NCBI GenBank assembly: GCA_040007355.1
Contig: JBDTVE010000266.1
Location: forward strand, 1-30,293
Origin: JACMLD01 sp040007355
GTDB lineage: Bacteria; Bacteroidota; Bacteroidia; Chitinophagales; Chitinophagaceae
Length of the DNA stretch: 30,293 nucleotides
Direction of reading: 5' to 3'
Part shown: in pieces, positions 1-7,259 of the stretch
Position numbering within the stretch: position 1 is the stretch's first letter
Layout: every line of letters starts with the position of its first letter
Notes under the pieces: generated by a model
What the model was told of the DNA's origin: nothing
What the model saw: the letters and a program-made list of their open reading frames with translations, nothing else
The model's database searches: none
Translations under genes and position numbers: made by a program

Positions 1-48
1 ATGGCCGATGGTACTGCACAACAATGCGGGAGAGTAGGTAGCTGCCAT
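1..48 (+). rRNA. rrf: 5S ribosomal RNA, 3' end only
   Basis: The first bases match the conserved 3' half of bacterial 5S rRNA: GCCGATGGTACTGC, then a GGGAGAGTAGGTAGCTGCC segment that forms helix IV and the closing helix I. The 5' part of the gene lies before the window. The exact 3' end (about 47-50) is estimated from where the closing helix should end. A terminator follows 10 nt later, so this is the end of an rRNA operon. Confidence 0.93.
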
Positions 49-58
49 ATTCTTTGAG

Positions 59-89
59 CCCTTCAGTTTTATTACTGAGGGGTTTTTTT
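59..89 (+). terminator. Rho-independent terminator of the rRNA operon
   Basis: An 8-bp stem (CCCTTCAG at 59-66 with CTGAGGGG at 75-82, one T-G wobble) encloses an 8-nt loop and is followed directly by seven T residues. It sits just after the 5S rRNA end and is the expected stop for the rRNA transcript. Confidence 0.88.
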
Positions 90-551
90 ATGCCCTGACC
101 TTCCCTGAATACATAATGCATTTTCATATATCGCCCTCCTGTGCTGCACCTGAACAAGGTATCGGCAAAAATCAGCTCGGATATCCAAACGATTTTATCC
201 ATCCAGCGCCACAATAACCACTAAACTGCCCTGCTTCTATCAATAACTGGAATCCTTCAGTTTATTGAGCAACTTTTGTACGCCCGGATAGCTATTTCCT
301 GCAAACAGATTTTCGGTAAAGCTACCAGGGCATTTCTCTGCTTAAGGAGCAAATAAACCGGTCCATTATAAAGTTGGTTTCTGCTACGCCCGCTCCATAA
401 TTTGAATGATGTTGATATTAATAGTTAGTTAAGAATGGGTTCATTTCTATCCCATCCCTTAATCCACTACATGTTTTCAGCATTGTTACTGTACATTTGA
501 TCTGTAAAGCCTGCCTTTAGACCCCATTTTCTTCATGTTAAAGATTGCACT
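90..551. other. Non-coding gap after the rRNA operon
   Basis: About 460 nt lie between the rRNA terminator and the DUF1080 gene. No convincing gene was found on either strand. On the minus strand around 241-320 a short open stretch ends in a plausible C-terminal peptide (NLFAGNSYPGVQKLL), but stops interrupt it upstream in all frames, so at most it is an eroded gene end. The last 60 nt hold a candidate promoter for the next gene. No tRNA was recognised. Confidence 0.6.
492..499 (+). promoter_or_regulatory. Candidate Bacteroidota -7 element for the DUF1080 gene
   Basis: TACATTTG fits the Bacteroidota -7 consensus TAnnTTTG exactly and lies 52 nt before the start codon at 552. No clear -33 TTTG was seen at the usual 19-21 nt spacing, so the call rests on one half of the promoter only. 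Confidence 0.3.
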
Positions 552-1919
552 ATGTACAGGATTTTTCTTGCCGTATTTTTTGTGTCCGCATCGGTCTCTG
601 TAAGTAGCCAGTCCAATGGCTGGACAAATCTGTTCGATGGTAAAACACTTAGCGGCTGGAAGCAGGTCGCCGGTACCGCAAAGTACTCCATTGAAGACGG
701 CGCAATACTTGGGCAAACAGTTGTCAATTCACCCAACAGCTTCCTCATGACCGATAAACAGTATGGTGATTTTATACTGGAGCTGGAAGTAAAAATTAAT
801 GATAGCACTGCTAACTCAGGTATTCAGTTCAGAAGTAATTATGACCCGGCTGGCCATGAAGGAAAGGGAAAAGTGTTTGGCTATCAGTATGAGCTTGACC
901 CTGCCGCCAGGGCCTGGACTGCGGGCATTTATGATGAAGGCCGGCGCGACTGGCTATACCCGCTCATGCTTAATCCCGGCGCGCAGAAAGCTTTCAAATT
1001 GGGTGTCTTTAACAAAGTTCGCATAGAATGTATTGGCCATGAAATGAAAACCTGGATTAACAATACACCTGCGGCTTATTTGGTGGATACTTTTGATGCA
1101 AAGGGAATTATTGCATTGCAGGTACACAGTATCGGGAAGAATGAGCAGTTTGCCGGTGAGAAAATCTGGTGGAAGAATATCAGGATTAAGACAACAGGAC
1201 TCACGCGTTCGCCGTTTCCAAAAGATATATATGTAGTGAATACCATTCCCAACAATATATCTAAACAGGAAAAAGCAGCAGGATGGAAACTGCTGTTCGA
1301 CGGCGTAAGCAGTAAAGGATGGGTAGGGGCTTATAAAACAACTTTTCCGGGGAAAGGATGGGTGGTCAAAGACGGCCTTATTACAGTAATGCCTTCCGGC
1401 GGGGCGGAGTCTAACAATGGCGGTGATATTGTAACAACTGAAGAATTTGGCGCCTTTGATTTATCTTTTGATTTTAAGCTAACCCCCGGTGCCAACAGCG
1501 GGGTAAAATATTTTGTTACCCTGTCAGAGGCCAACAAGGGCTCAGCCATTGGGTTGGAATACCAGGTGCTGGATGATACCCTCCACCCTGATGCAAAACT
1601 GGGCCGTAATGGTGACCGCACCATGGCATCCCTCTACGATCTGATCAAGGCGGAGAAGCAAAAGCGCTTCATAAAACAGCCAGGCAACTGGAATACCGGC
1701 CGCGTGATAGTATATCCCAATAATCACGTAGCGCATTACCTGAACGGCGTAAAAGTGCTGGAGTATGAAAGAGGTTCGCAGGCTTTCCGCGATTTGGTAG
1801 CCATCAGCAAATTTAAAATATGGCCGGCATTTGGGGAAGCAAAGCAGGGGCATATACTGCTGCAGGATCATGGCAATGAAGTAAGTTTCAGGAGTATTAA
1901 AATAAAAGTATTACAATAA
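552..1919 (+). CDS. Secreted protein with two tandem DUF1080 (3-keto-disaccharide hydrolase-like) domains
   Basis: The 455-aa protein starts with a signal peptide (MYRIFLAVFFVSASVSVSSQ) and carries two copies of the DUF1080 beta-sandwich fold. The first spans about residues 24-215, with WTNLFDGKTLSGWK at its start and NSGIQFRS in the core. The second spans about 240-453, with WKLLFDGVSSKGW and ANSGVKYFV. The paired LFDG..GW and NSG(I/V) motifs mark the family. DUF1080 proteins are concanavalin-like folds in secreted Bacteroidota and Planctomycetota proteins, and some members hydrolyse 3-keto-glycosides, so a periplasmic or surface role in sugar breakdown is likely. Single-domain members are about half this length. 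The gene stands alone, with wide gaps either side and no sugar-uptake genes nearby. The domain assignment is secure; the substrate cannot be read from the sequence. Confidence 0.88.
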   Translation: MYRIFLAVFFVSASVSVSSQSNGWTNLFDGKTLSGWKQVAGTAKYSIEDGAILGQTVVNSPNSFLMTDKQYGDFILELEVKINDSTANSGIQFRSNYDPAGHEGKGKVFGYQYELDPAARAWTAGIYDEGRRDWLYPLMLNPGAQKAFKLGVFNKVRIECIGHEMKTWINNTPAAYLVDTFDAKGIIALQVHSIGKNEQFAGEKIWWKNIRIKTTGLTRSPFPKDIYVVNTIPNNISKQEKAAGWKLLFDGVSSKGWVGAYKTTFPGKGWVVKDGLITVMPSGGAESNNGGDIVTTEEFGAFDLSFDFKLTPGANSGVKYFVTLSEANKGSAIGLEYQVLDDTLHPDAKLGRNGDRTMASLYDLIKAEKQKRFIKQPGNWNTGRVIVYPNNHVAHYLNGVKVLEYERGSQAFRDLVAISKFKIWPAFGEAKQGHILLQDHGNEVSFRSIKIKVLQ

Positions 1920-2396
1920 ATCTGTCGCCGGCACATCCAGCTGGTTTTTGTTATGCAGGACCTGCCTGATAAGGCAACGGTTTAATTGTCTACCAGGTTT
2001 ACCTACACAAACCGCTTACTAAAGCATGTTTTTTTTTACCGTTGCGCAGTTTTATAAAATGCCACCCATACTTTTTTTCCACACGGCAGTCTTTAGCATG
2101 GGCTTTGCTTAAATTTATTTTCCAGGGTTTAATGGACGTATCTGTATCTTAAGTTGTAGAGAACTGTTCAATATACACTGCGGTGGTTGTCCCTGTTTGT
2201 ACCAGTATGAAAGGAATAGGCCGGAGATTAGCGCTCCAGGTGAAAAAATGACTTTTTAAATGCAAGGCAACCCCTTAGTTCCTTCTAACGTTTAAACATA
2301 CTGCTGCAGAACACCTCTATTATTGTAATGTAAAAAGAGCAATTTTAATTATCGCAGTTTTGTAAACAGGGAAGTGGATTGTATAAAAAAATAAAA
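1920..2396. other. Non-coding gap before the AraC-type regulator
   Basis: About 475 nt without a supportable gene on either strand. The base composition is AT-rich and all frames are broken by stops. No perfect TAnnTTTG element was found close to the regulator; CAGTTTTG at 2355-2362 is a one-mismatch match with no -33 partner. No terminator hairpin with a T-tract was recognised for the upstream gene. Confidence 0.55.
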
Positions 2397-3281
2397 ATGA
2401 TAAACCTTTACGAAGCGGTAAAAGACAGTAATTTATTTCGTAAAATGGAAGTGAATGATCTGCTGTTTGTGGAATATACCTGCATGCGGGAAGAGACCAA
2501 ATTCGGGATATGGTCTGACAATAACTATTTTGCATTTATAAGCTCCGGCAAGAAAGTGTGGAAGTCAATCTATCATTCATATGAAGTAAATGAAGGTGAT
2601 ATCATCTTTGTAAAAAAGGGAGCTAACCTTACACACCAGTTTTTTGATGATGAATTTTGCGCTATTTTTATTTTTATTCCAGACGACTTCATCAAGTCGT
2701 TCCTGAAAAGAAATACTGCTTTACTGGAGGCTTCCCAAAAAGATCTTTCCAGCCAGGATGCTGTCTTGCGCATACCACAGGATCAATTGTTAGAAAGTTA
2801 TTATCACTCTATTAAATCCTACCTGGCATTGGCGGAAATACCCAATGAAAAGTTACTGATGCTAAAATTTGAGGAACTACTTTTAAGCCTGTTCTCCACG
2901 AACAAACACCAGGATTTAACTGACTATTTTATTTCTTTGTGCCAGAACCAGGAATATCATATGAGCAGGGTTATGGAAGAAAACTTTGCCTATAACCTTA
3001 AGCTTGAGAATTACGCGCAGCTATGCCATATGAGTCTTTCTGCCTTTAAAAAAATCTTTAAAAATCATTACGCCAGTACGCCTGCCTTATGGCTTAAAAA
3101 CAGGAAACTGGATCTTGCCGTTCACCAGCTACTCACCTCAGATCTTTCTATCAATCAAATTTCCTTTGATTGCGGATTTGAAGACACCTCACATTTTATC
3201 AGGGTATTTAAACAAAAAAACCAACTTACACCATTTCAGTACAGGCAAAAGTATTCCGGCATGTCAATAACGGAAGTTTAA
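2397..3281 (+). CDS. AraC family transcriptional regulator
   Basis: A 294-aa cytoplasmic DNA-binding regulator. The C-terminal ~100 residues are a typical AraC/XylS double helix-turn-helix. The first helix pair contains YAQLCHMSLSAFKKIFKNHY. The second contains INQISFDCGFEDTSHFIRVF followed by TPFQYRQKY, matching the family pattern (I..IA...GF.d.syF.r.FK...g.tP..yR). The N-terminal half is a cupin-like sensing domain of the kind in ExsA-like AraC proteins, with the strand YEVNEGDIIFVKKGAN. The reading frame also allows a TTG start at 2379, but ATG 2397 is preferred because it opens the conserved region (MINLYEAVKDSN) directly. The two small enzyme-like genes downstream are possible targets but lie on separate transcripts with their own gaps. 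The inducer is unknown. Confidence 0.92.
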   Translation: MINLYEAVKDSNLFRKMEVNDLLFVEYTCMREETKFGIWSDNNYFAFISSGKKVWKSIYHSYEVNEGDIIFVKKGANLTHQFFDDEFCAIFIFIPDDFIKSFLKRNTALLEASQKDLSSQDAVLRIPQDQLLESYYHSIKSYLALAEIPNEKLLMLKFEELLLSLFSTNKHQDLTDYFISLCQNQEYHMSRVMEENFAYNLKLENYAQLCHMSLSAFKKIFKNHYASTPALWLKNRKLDLAVHQLLTSDLSINQISFDCGFEDTSHFIRVFKQKNQLTPFQYRQKYSGMSITEV

Positions 3282-3337
3282 ACCGCAGCGTCGATTTATT
3301 GAACGCCCTGGCCTCCAGCGTTACTTATATTACTATC

Positions 3338-3345
3338 TAATTTTG
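3338..3345 (+). promoter_or_regulatory. Candidate -7 element for the SnoaL-like gene
   Basis: TAATTTTG is an exact match to the Bacteroidota -7 consensus TAnnTTTG, 24 nt before the preferred start codon at 3370. This would leave a short leader. No convincing -33 TTTG was found at standard spacing. Confidence 0.3.
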
Positions 3346-3369
3346 CTGCATATTCATTCACAAAAATTA

Positions 3370-3759
3370 ATGAAAATGAAAAATGCAGAAGAAATTGGAG
3401 AAGCTGCGCTGAACGATGATACAAAGAATATTATAATGCATCATTTGGGCTCTTTTCAGGATAATGACCTGGAAGCAGTGATAACTGATTATACAAATGA
3501 ATCTGTTCTGATAACCCAGGATGAAATCTATACCGGGCAGGACCAGATAAAGCATTTTTTTGCTGGCCTCATGATTCATTTTCCAAAACATCAATCAGAT
3601 TTTAACCTGGATAAAATGATAATCTGTAACAAACTGGTTTATATTGTTTGGCATGCCAGTACACCGAGTCTGGAGGTCTCCCTGGGCACAGATACTTTTA
3701 TTATAAACAATGGTAAAATCAGCCAGCAAACCTTTGCAGGCCTGTTGAAGTTTATATAA
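3370..3759 (+). CDS. NTF2-like / SnoaL-like protein
   Basis: A 129-aa soluble protein of the NTF2-like superfamily (SnoaL/DUF4440 type): a small cone-shaped alpha+beta barrel used as an enzyme or binding pocket. The clues are the helical start, then LGSFQDNDLEAVITDYTNE (the usual 'ambient helix then D/Y' pattern), ESVLITQDEIYTGQDQIKHFF (strand, then the G..I..FF helix), and a C-terminal run of strands ending HASTPSLEVSLGTDTFII and GKISQQTFAG. The frame opens earlier at a TTG (3343), but ATG 3370 follows an A-rich leader and gives the normal family length. There is no signal peptide. It lies 88 nt after the AraC gene on the same strand. The substrate is unknown; many relatives are stress-induced isomerases or cyclases. 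Confidence 0.8.
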   Translation: MKMKNAEEIGEAALNDDTKNIIMHHLGSFQDNDLEAVITDYTNESVLITQDEIYTGQDQIKHFFAGLMIHFPKHQSDFNLDKMIICNKLVYIVWHASTPSLEVSLGTDTFIINNGKISQQTFAGLLKFI

Positions 3760-4042
3760 TGGCTGGCAGCACCGCATAATTTTCACGTTGCTTCTTCCAA
3801 AAAAATTAGTAGCGGCCCTCCCGCAATTATATCATTCAAAATTCCGCGTCATACAGCAGTGAATATACTTCAGCCATAACAGGCGGATAAAAAGCTCGTT
3901 GCCGCAACATTCCTATAGTATCAAACTTCTTTAAAGCGTCGTATGCTAAAAACGAAAACTGCAGCGCCTATTTTCCTGCCTTTTCAGACCATCGACCCGG
4001 TTTTTTTGCGTCTATTTTGCATACCTATTCATAAATTAAAAA

Positions 4043-4366
4043 ATGAAAAAAATGAAAAACGAAGAATCAGTATTATTGGTAAAATTCAATTCAACACAGC
4101 AACCGGAGGAATTGATGCGTGTATGCCAGGAAGATCTGGAAACGTTTAGAAATGTTCCGGGCCTTCTGCAAAAATATTATATTACGGAAGAACTTACCGG
4201 TGCCATTAGTGGGTTTTATATTTTTAAATCCAAAAGCGCCAGGACGGCCTTTTGGGCTTCAGCTTTGGCAAAAAATATTCCGGCGAGGTATGGCGTGATC
4301 CCCGATACGCTCCGTGTGGAACAATACGACATGGCCATCGTACTAAATGAAGTAGCATTCGCCTGA
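4043..4366 (+). CDS. YdhR-like dimeric alpha/beta-barrel protein (putative monooxygenase)
   Basis: A 107-aa protein with the look of the dimeric alpha+beta barrel (ferredoxin-like) superfamily, closest in pattern to YdhR-type putative monooxygenases. It has a first strand ESVLLVKFNST, a helix ELMRVCQEDLETFRNVPGL, a second strand LLQKYYITEELTGAISGFY, the helix SARTAFWASALAKNIPARYG, and a last strand VEQYDMAIVLNEV. The ..PGL..KYYI..E..G...G.Y.F pattern is characteristic of this group. There is no signal peptide or membrane segment. ATG 4043 is chosen; a second ATG lies three codons in. A strong inverted repeat begins 11 nt after the stop codon. Family members often act on quinones or aromatic compounds without a cofactor; the substrate here is not determinable. 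Confidence 0.7.
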   Translation: MKKMKNEESVLLVKFNSTQQPEELMRVCQEDLETFRNVPGLLQKYYITEELTGAISGFYIFKSKSARTAFWASALAKNIPARYGVIPDTLRVEQYDMAIVLNEVAFA

Positions 4367-4376
4367 TGAAAAAAAG

Positions 4377-4418
4377 TTGTCATTATGGCCAGGAATTTCC
4401 CCCGGGCCATAATGACAA
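4377..4418. terminator. Perfect 14-bp inverted repeat, probable (bidirectional) terminator
   Basis: TTGTCATTATGGCC at 4377-4390 pairs perfectly with GGCCATAATGACAA at 4405-4418 across a 14-nt loop. Seven A residues (4369-4375) precede it, so read from the minus strand it is a stem followed by a T-tract. On the plus strand it follows the YdhR-like gene by 11 nt but has no clean T-run. It sits between convergent genes and would block read-through both ways. Confidence 0.65.
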
Positions 4419-4593
4419 TATTGTCTTTATTCCCGGTATTGCCTAAGGTTTACTTACCTGCGCAAAGCCGATCATTATTAGCACTAAAAAAATGCTGCTG
4501 TACAAATTTTTCTTTTAATCTGCTTCATTGCTGCTGCAGTATTAAAATAGCAGGGTAGGAGCATTGATGATGGCATAAGGCAGGAAATGTAAA

Positions 4594-4622
4594 TAAAAAA
4601 AGCCTGGCATAAGCCAGGCTTT
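4594..4622 (-). terminator. Rho-independent terminator of the RNA-binding protein gene
   Basis: AGCCTGGC (4601-4608) and GCCAGGCT (4613-4620) form a perfect 8-bp stem with a 4-nt loop, extendable by two A-T pairs. On the minus strand it is followed by a T-tract (the A-run at 4595-4600). It ends about 25 nt past the stop codon of the glycine-rich RRM gene. Confidence 0.88.
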
Positions 4623-4646
4623 CAAATCATTGATTGCTATCGCAAA

Positions 4647-5072
4647 TTAATAATCACTTCTGTTAAAGCCACCACGGTCGCGGTTTCCACCACCACCGCC
4701 GCCATAACCACCACCGCCGCCACGGCTTCCGCCGCCGCCGCCATAACCACCACCGCCGCCACGGCTTCCACCGCCGCCGCCGCCACCAAAGCTGCGTTTT
4801 TTAAATCCACCACCACCGCTACCAGCAGGTTTAGGTTGAGATTCGTTAACAACGATGTTACGACCGTCAACTTCTGATTCATTTAAACCAGCTATTGCAG
4901 CCTGGCCTTCAGCATCATTAGTCATTTCAACAAAACCGAAACCCTTGCTGCGGTTGTTATTGAATTTGTCGGTAACAATTTTGGCAGAAACTACTGTGCC
5001 ATAAGGAGCGAAGAGATTTGAGAGATCTTCCTCAGTCAAGTTCCAACTGAGGTTTCCAACATAAATGTTCAT
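4647..5072 (-). CDS. Glycine-rich RNA-binding protein, single RRM domain
   Basis: A 141-aa protein with one RNA recognition motif (residues 1-80) and a glycine/arginine-rich tail (about 90-141). Both RRM signatures are present: RNP2 as MNIYVGNL at the very start and RNP1 as SKGFGFVEM around residue 45. The tail is built of G5-6 runs separated by SR, Y or NRDR and ends in GGFNRSDY, resembling cyanobacterial and plant cold-inducible glycine-rich RNA-binding proteins. Such proteins bind single-stranded RNA and are common in Bacteroidota, where they may serve as RNA chaperones. The frame could begin at a TTG 24 nt earlier, but ATG 5072 starts exactly at the RNP2 strand. It has its own terminator and is a separate unit from the ribosomal operon just upstream. 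Confidence 0.94.
   Translation of the reverse strand: MNIYVGNLSWNLTEEDLSNLFAPYGTVVSAKIVTDKFNNNRSKGFGFVEMTNDAEGQAAIAGLNESEVDGRNIVVNESQPKPAGSGGGGFKKRSFGGGGGGGSRGGGGGYGGGGGSRGGGGGYGGGGGGNRDRGGFNRSDY
4690..4790 (-). repeat. Tandem repeat coding for the glycine-rich tail
   Basis: A 29-bp block (4702-4730) recurs exactly at 4741-4769, a 39-bp period equal to 13 codons, set within near-perfect CCG/CCA triplet runs. It encodes the (G)n-SR-(G)n-Y units of the RNA-binding protein. Such an array can change length by slippage without breaking the reading frame. Confidence 0.85.
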
Positions 5073-5251
5073 TTTTTTACAGTTTGAGTGAAACAAATTT
5101 TATGACCCTAAATGAGAACAGTGAAACATTAAAGCCGGGAACATTGGTTGAAAACGCTCAGAGCACAATGCGAAACTGTAAAGATCATTAGGAACCAATT
5201 ACGAAGATATAGAAATAATTGAGACCGAAAAAGGTTTTTGGAGCCAGGCCG

Positions 5252-5285
5252 AAAAAAATTCCGGGCCCCAAAACGGGGCCCGGAA
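5252..5285 (-). terminator. Rho-independent terminator of the rpsF-rpsR-rplI operon
   Basis: CCGGGCCCC (5261-5269) pairs perfectly with GGGGCCCGG (5275-5283) around a 5-nt loop and extends by flanking T-A pairs. Read on the minus strand the stem is followed by AATTTTTTT (complement of 5252-5260). It lies about 25 nt after the rplI stop codon. Confidence 0.92.
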
Positions 5286-5308
5286 CCAGTATTTTTAGAC
5301 TGTTTTCC

Positions 5309-5755
5309 TTATTCAGCGCCTACCTCAAATTCCAGTTCGGTGGTTTTGCCGTTTCCAAAGTCGATAACGGCCTTATACGTACCCAATTCCTTCACCTCGT
5401 CTGGTATACTGATGCGTTTACGGTCAATCTCGTACCCTTTCTGATCGCGGATGGCCCGGGCCAGCTGAAGCGAAGTAACGCTTCCGAAGATCTTGCCGCT
5501 GGTACCGGTTTTGGCACCAATTTTAACCGGTCCGTCCTGTAGTTTAGCGATTACCTGGTTAACCTCGGCCAGCAATTTGGCTTCTTTTTTCTGCTGTTGC
5601 TTCACCTTCTCTTCCATCTGTTTAATATTGGATGGATTGGCTTCCACTGCCATTTTCCGGGGTATCAGGAAATTACGGGCATACCCGTTTTTTACTTTTA
5701 TCAGCTCATTTGCCCCACCCAGGTTGTCTACATCTTGAATTAAAATGATTTGCAT
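5309..5755 (-). CDS. rplI: 50S ribosomal protein L9
   Basis: At 148 aa this is full-length L9, which binds 23S rRNA near the base of the L1 stalk. The N-terminal domain carries the family signature (DNLGGANELIKVKNGYARNF then LIPRKMAVEA). Next comes the long connecting helix (about residues 43-75, rich in K, E and Q), and then the C-terminal RNA-binding domain with GKIFGSVTSLQLARAI and RKRISIPDEVKELGTY. It is the last gene of the rpsF-rpsR-rplI operon, 77 nt after rpsR, and is followed by a strong terminator. ATG 5755 gives the canonical MQIILIQDV start. Confidence 0.99.
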   Translation of the reverse strand: MQIILIQDVDNLGGANELIKVKNGYARNFLIPRKMAVEANPSNIKQMEEKVKQQQKKEAKLLAEVNQVIAKLQDGPVKIGAKTGTSGKIFGSVTSLQLARAIRDQKGYEIDRKRISIPDEVKELGTYKAVIDFGNGKTTELEFEVGAE

Positions 5756-5832
5756 TGTGTTACTTTTTGTTCACCATCCCAATGGCGCCAGGCGCCACTG
5801 TTCCCCGTTTTGCAAAGAGGTTAGAGTGAGGT

Positions 5833-6099
5833 TTACTTTAAAAGATCAGTCACGTACGGCAATATTGCCATCTGTCGGGCTTTTTTTACCGCATCTGACA
5901 CCTTACGCTGAAATTTCAGCGAATTGCCGGTAATACGACGAGGCAATAATTTACCCTGCTCGTTTAAGAATTTCTTCAGGAACTCTCCATCTTTGTAGTC
6001 AATGTACTTAATGCCCATTTTTTTAAACCGGCAATATTTCTTCTGACGTTTTTCGGTCTTGATGGCGGTGAGGTACTTTATTTCATTTGTTTTTGGCAT
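5833..6099 (-). CDS. rpsR: 30S ribosomal protein S18
   Basis: The 88-aa protein is a small-subunit platform protein that pairs with S6. Recognisable parts are KKYCRFKKMGIKYIDYKD near the N-terminus (the S18 core start, with a single Cys), then GKLLPRRITGNSLKFQRKVS and a final helix KARQMAILPYVTD. It starts only 3 nt after rpsF, indicating co-transcription and probably translational coupling. The ssb gene that sits between rpsF and rpsR in many Firmicutes is absent here. Confidence 0.99.
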   Translation of the reverse strand: MPKTNEIKYLTAIKTEKRQKKYCRFKKMGIKYIDYKDGEFLKKFLNEQGKLLPRRITGNSLKFQRKVSDAVKKARQMAILPYVTDLLK

Positions 6100-6102
6100 G
6101 GT

Positions 6103-6459
6103 TTAAACCCCCACTGTTTTTTCGGCTCCTGCATGTACGCCACTTCTCTTTCTTGTATTGTACTCGACGGCGTATTTATCGAGCGCGGTAAACATGTGAC
6201 GGAGTACACTCTCGTCGCGAAGAAGCTGAATTTTCAACTTCTCATTGAAGGTGGATGGCGCTGTATATTCCATTACCAGATAAAGACCAGTGGTCTTTTT
6301 GGCAATGGGGTACGCCAGTGATTTCAGTCCCCAGGGATTTTCGTGCAACACCTCTCCGCCGTTTTCTTTCACCAGCGAAGCGTACTTTTTCTGGGCAGCT
6401 TTAAAGTCTTCCTCAGATAGCACAGGGGTAAAAATCACCATCAATTCATAATTGTTCAT
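6103..6459 (-). CDS. rpsF: 30S ribosomal protein S6
   Basis: The 118-aa protein is a small-subunit platform protein that forms a heterodimer with S18. It opens with NNYELMVIFTPVLSEED and contains the core strands NPWGLKSLAYPIAKKTTGLY and the helix FNEKLKIQLLRDESVLRHMF, all typical of S6. The short basic C-terminal tail (YNTRKRSGVHAGAEK) is variable in the family. It is the first gene of the ribosomal operon and has a good promoter candidate 36-66 nt upstream of its ATG. Confidence 0.99.
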   Translation of the reverse strand: MNNYELMVIFTPVLSEEDFKAAQKKYASLVKENGGEVLHENPWGLKSLAYPIAKKTTGLYLVMEYTAPSTFNEKLKIQLLRDESVLRHMFTALDKYAVEYNTRKRSGVHAGAEKTVGV

Positions 6460-6494
6460 GAACCCTGTTTTTTAGTTAAAAAATTATTGGGGTG

Positions 6495-6525
6495 CGAAGG
6501 TAAGGCAAAGAGGTTAAGCCGCAAA
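6495..6525 (-). promoter_or_regulatory. Candidate promoter of the rpsF-rpsR-rplI operon
   Basis: On the minus strand TTTG (complement of 6522-6525) is followed after 19 nt by TACCTTCG (complement of 6495-6502). This matches the Bacteroidota arrangement TTTG-N19-TAnnTTTG with one mismatch in the -7 box. The -7 box ends about 35 nt before the rpsF start codon. Confidence 0.6.
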
Positions 6526-6600
6526 GGTTTATTTCGGGTATTTTGGCCAATCCGTCGCCGTACCACCGCCCATCCGTCGGTCGCCAACCCATCGCGGAGC

Positions 6601-6896
6601 CTATTGCAACTTCAATTTTTGGGTGGCTAATTTTTCGGCACTTATTAGTTTGACCATGTATAGGCCTTTCTCCAAACCTGACCGACTAATTTGTTTATTT
6701 ACAACATTTTGTGCAATCGGTGCTGTTGAATCAACCCGTTGCCGCGGGTGATGGAACTATTGCCAAGATGTGCGTCTTTTGTGCTGGCGTTAAAGGAGGC
6801 CTTATTGCCTGCAGCGCCATTAAAATCCCGGGAAAGCACCTGTGCCCCGGCCAGCATTGGCAAAAGGGCCATGAAAAGCGGGTATAACTTTTTCAT
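6601..6896 (-). pseudogene. Remnant of a T9SS-secreted protein (signal peptide plus sorting domain, middle deleted)
   Basis: The 5' part (ATG at 6896) encodes a clear signal peptide (MKKLYPLFMALLPMLAGAQ) followed by about 45 residues, including NASTKDAHLGNSSITRGNGL. That stretch resembles the segment just after the signal peptide in large secreted Bacteroidota proteins. The frame ends at 6699. In the next minus-strand frame, from about 6737 to a TAG at 6601-6603, the sequence reads VVNKQISRSGLEKGLYMVKL and then ISAEKLATQKLKLQ. This is the end of a type A T9SS sorting domain, including the GLY(M/I)VK and K(L/I)xxQ-end hallmarks. A normal cargo protein has hundreds of residues between these ends and an NP motif in a 70-80-aa sorting domain; both are missing here. 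An internal deletion plus a frameshift explains this best. Confidence 0.72.
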
Positions 6897-7259
6897 GAAA
6901 AAATAGTTTTGGCGTTCATTTTTGAAAATACCGGAGTAGGTCTCTTAAGGCCGATCTTGCTGATTATGCACAGTAGAGGAAGGAGGGGATTTGTCGCAGA
7001 AAACGGAGCCGGGTTGAACCGGCAGAAAGCGCCTCAAATGTAATGGCATAATATTAACCGTAACTATTTTAATGCTATGTAATTATTAACATTGCCAAAA
7101 TTTAATTTAGTGGATTGCCAGTATGACAGTTAGCCTTCAATGGCATTGGGTTTGTGAATTCGCAGATCGGTAATGGAACGGGCCAAAAAAGCCGTGACTG
7201 CCTGCCGGGTAGTATAAACAAAGCGGCGCTAAAATTCATTTATTACAAAACGAAATCAT
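6897..7259. other. Divergent intergenic region between the T9SS remnant and htpG
   Basis: About 360 nt with no supportable gene; the one open frame inside it (7154-7336) is not protein-like. The 7050-7120 part is strongly AT-rich and should hold the htpG regulatory region, but no complete TTTG/TAnnTTTG pair was found, and no CIRCE-type inverted repeat (TTAGCACTC-N9-GAGTGCTAA) was seen. Confidence 0.5.

Noticed and set aside
241..410. Minus-strand fragments resembling a gene end (NLFAGNSYPGVQKLL)
   Set aside because: The pieces are short, spread over different frames and broken by stops. Chance cannot be excluded, so no pseudogene is listed.
3943..4149. 68-aa open frame overlapping the YdhR-like gene
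   Set aside because: It overlaps the real gene in another frame, and its upstream part has no features of a protein.
6897..7259. CIRCE or other heat-shock operator before htpG
   Set aside because: No inverted repeat matching the CIRCE sequence was found in the 360 nt upstream.
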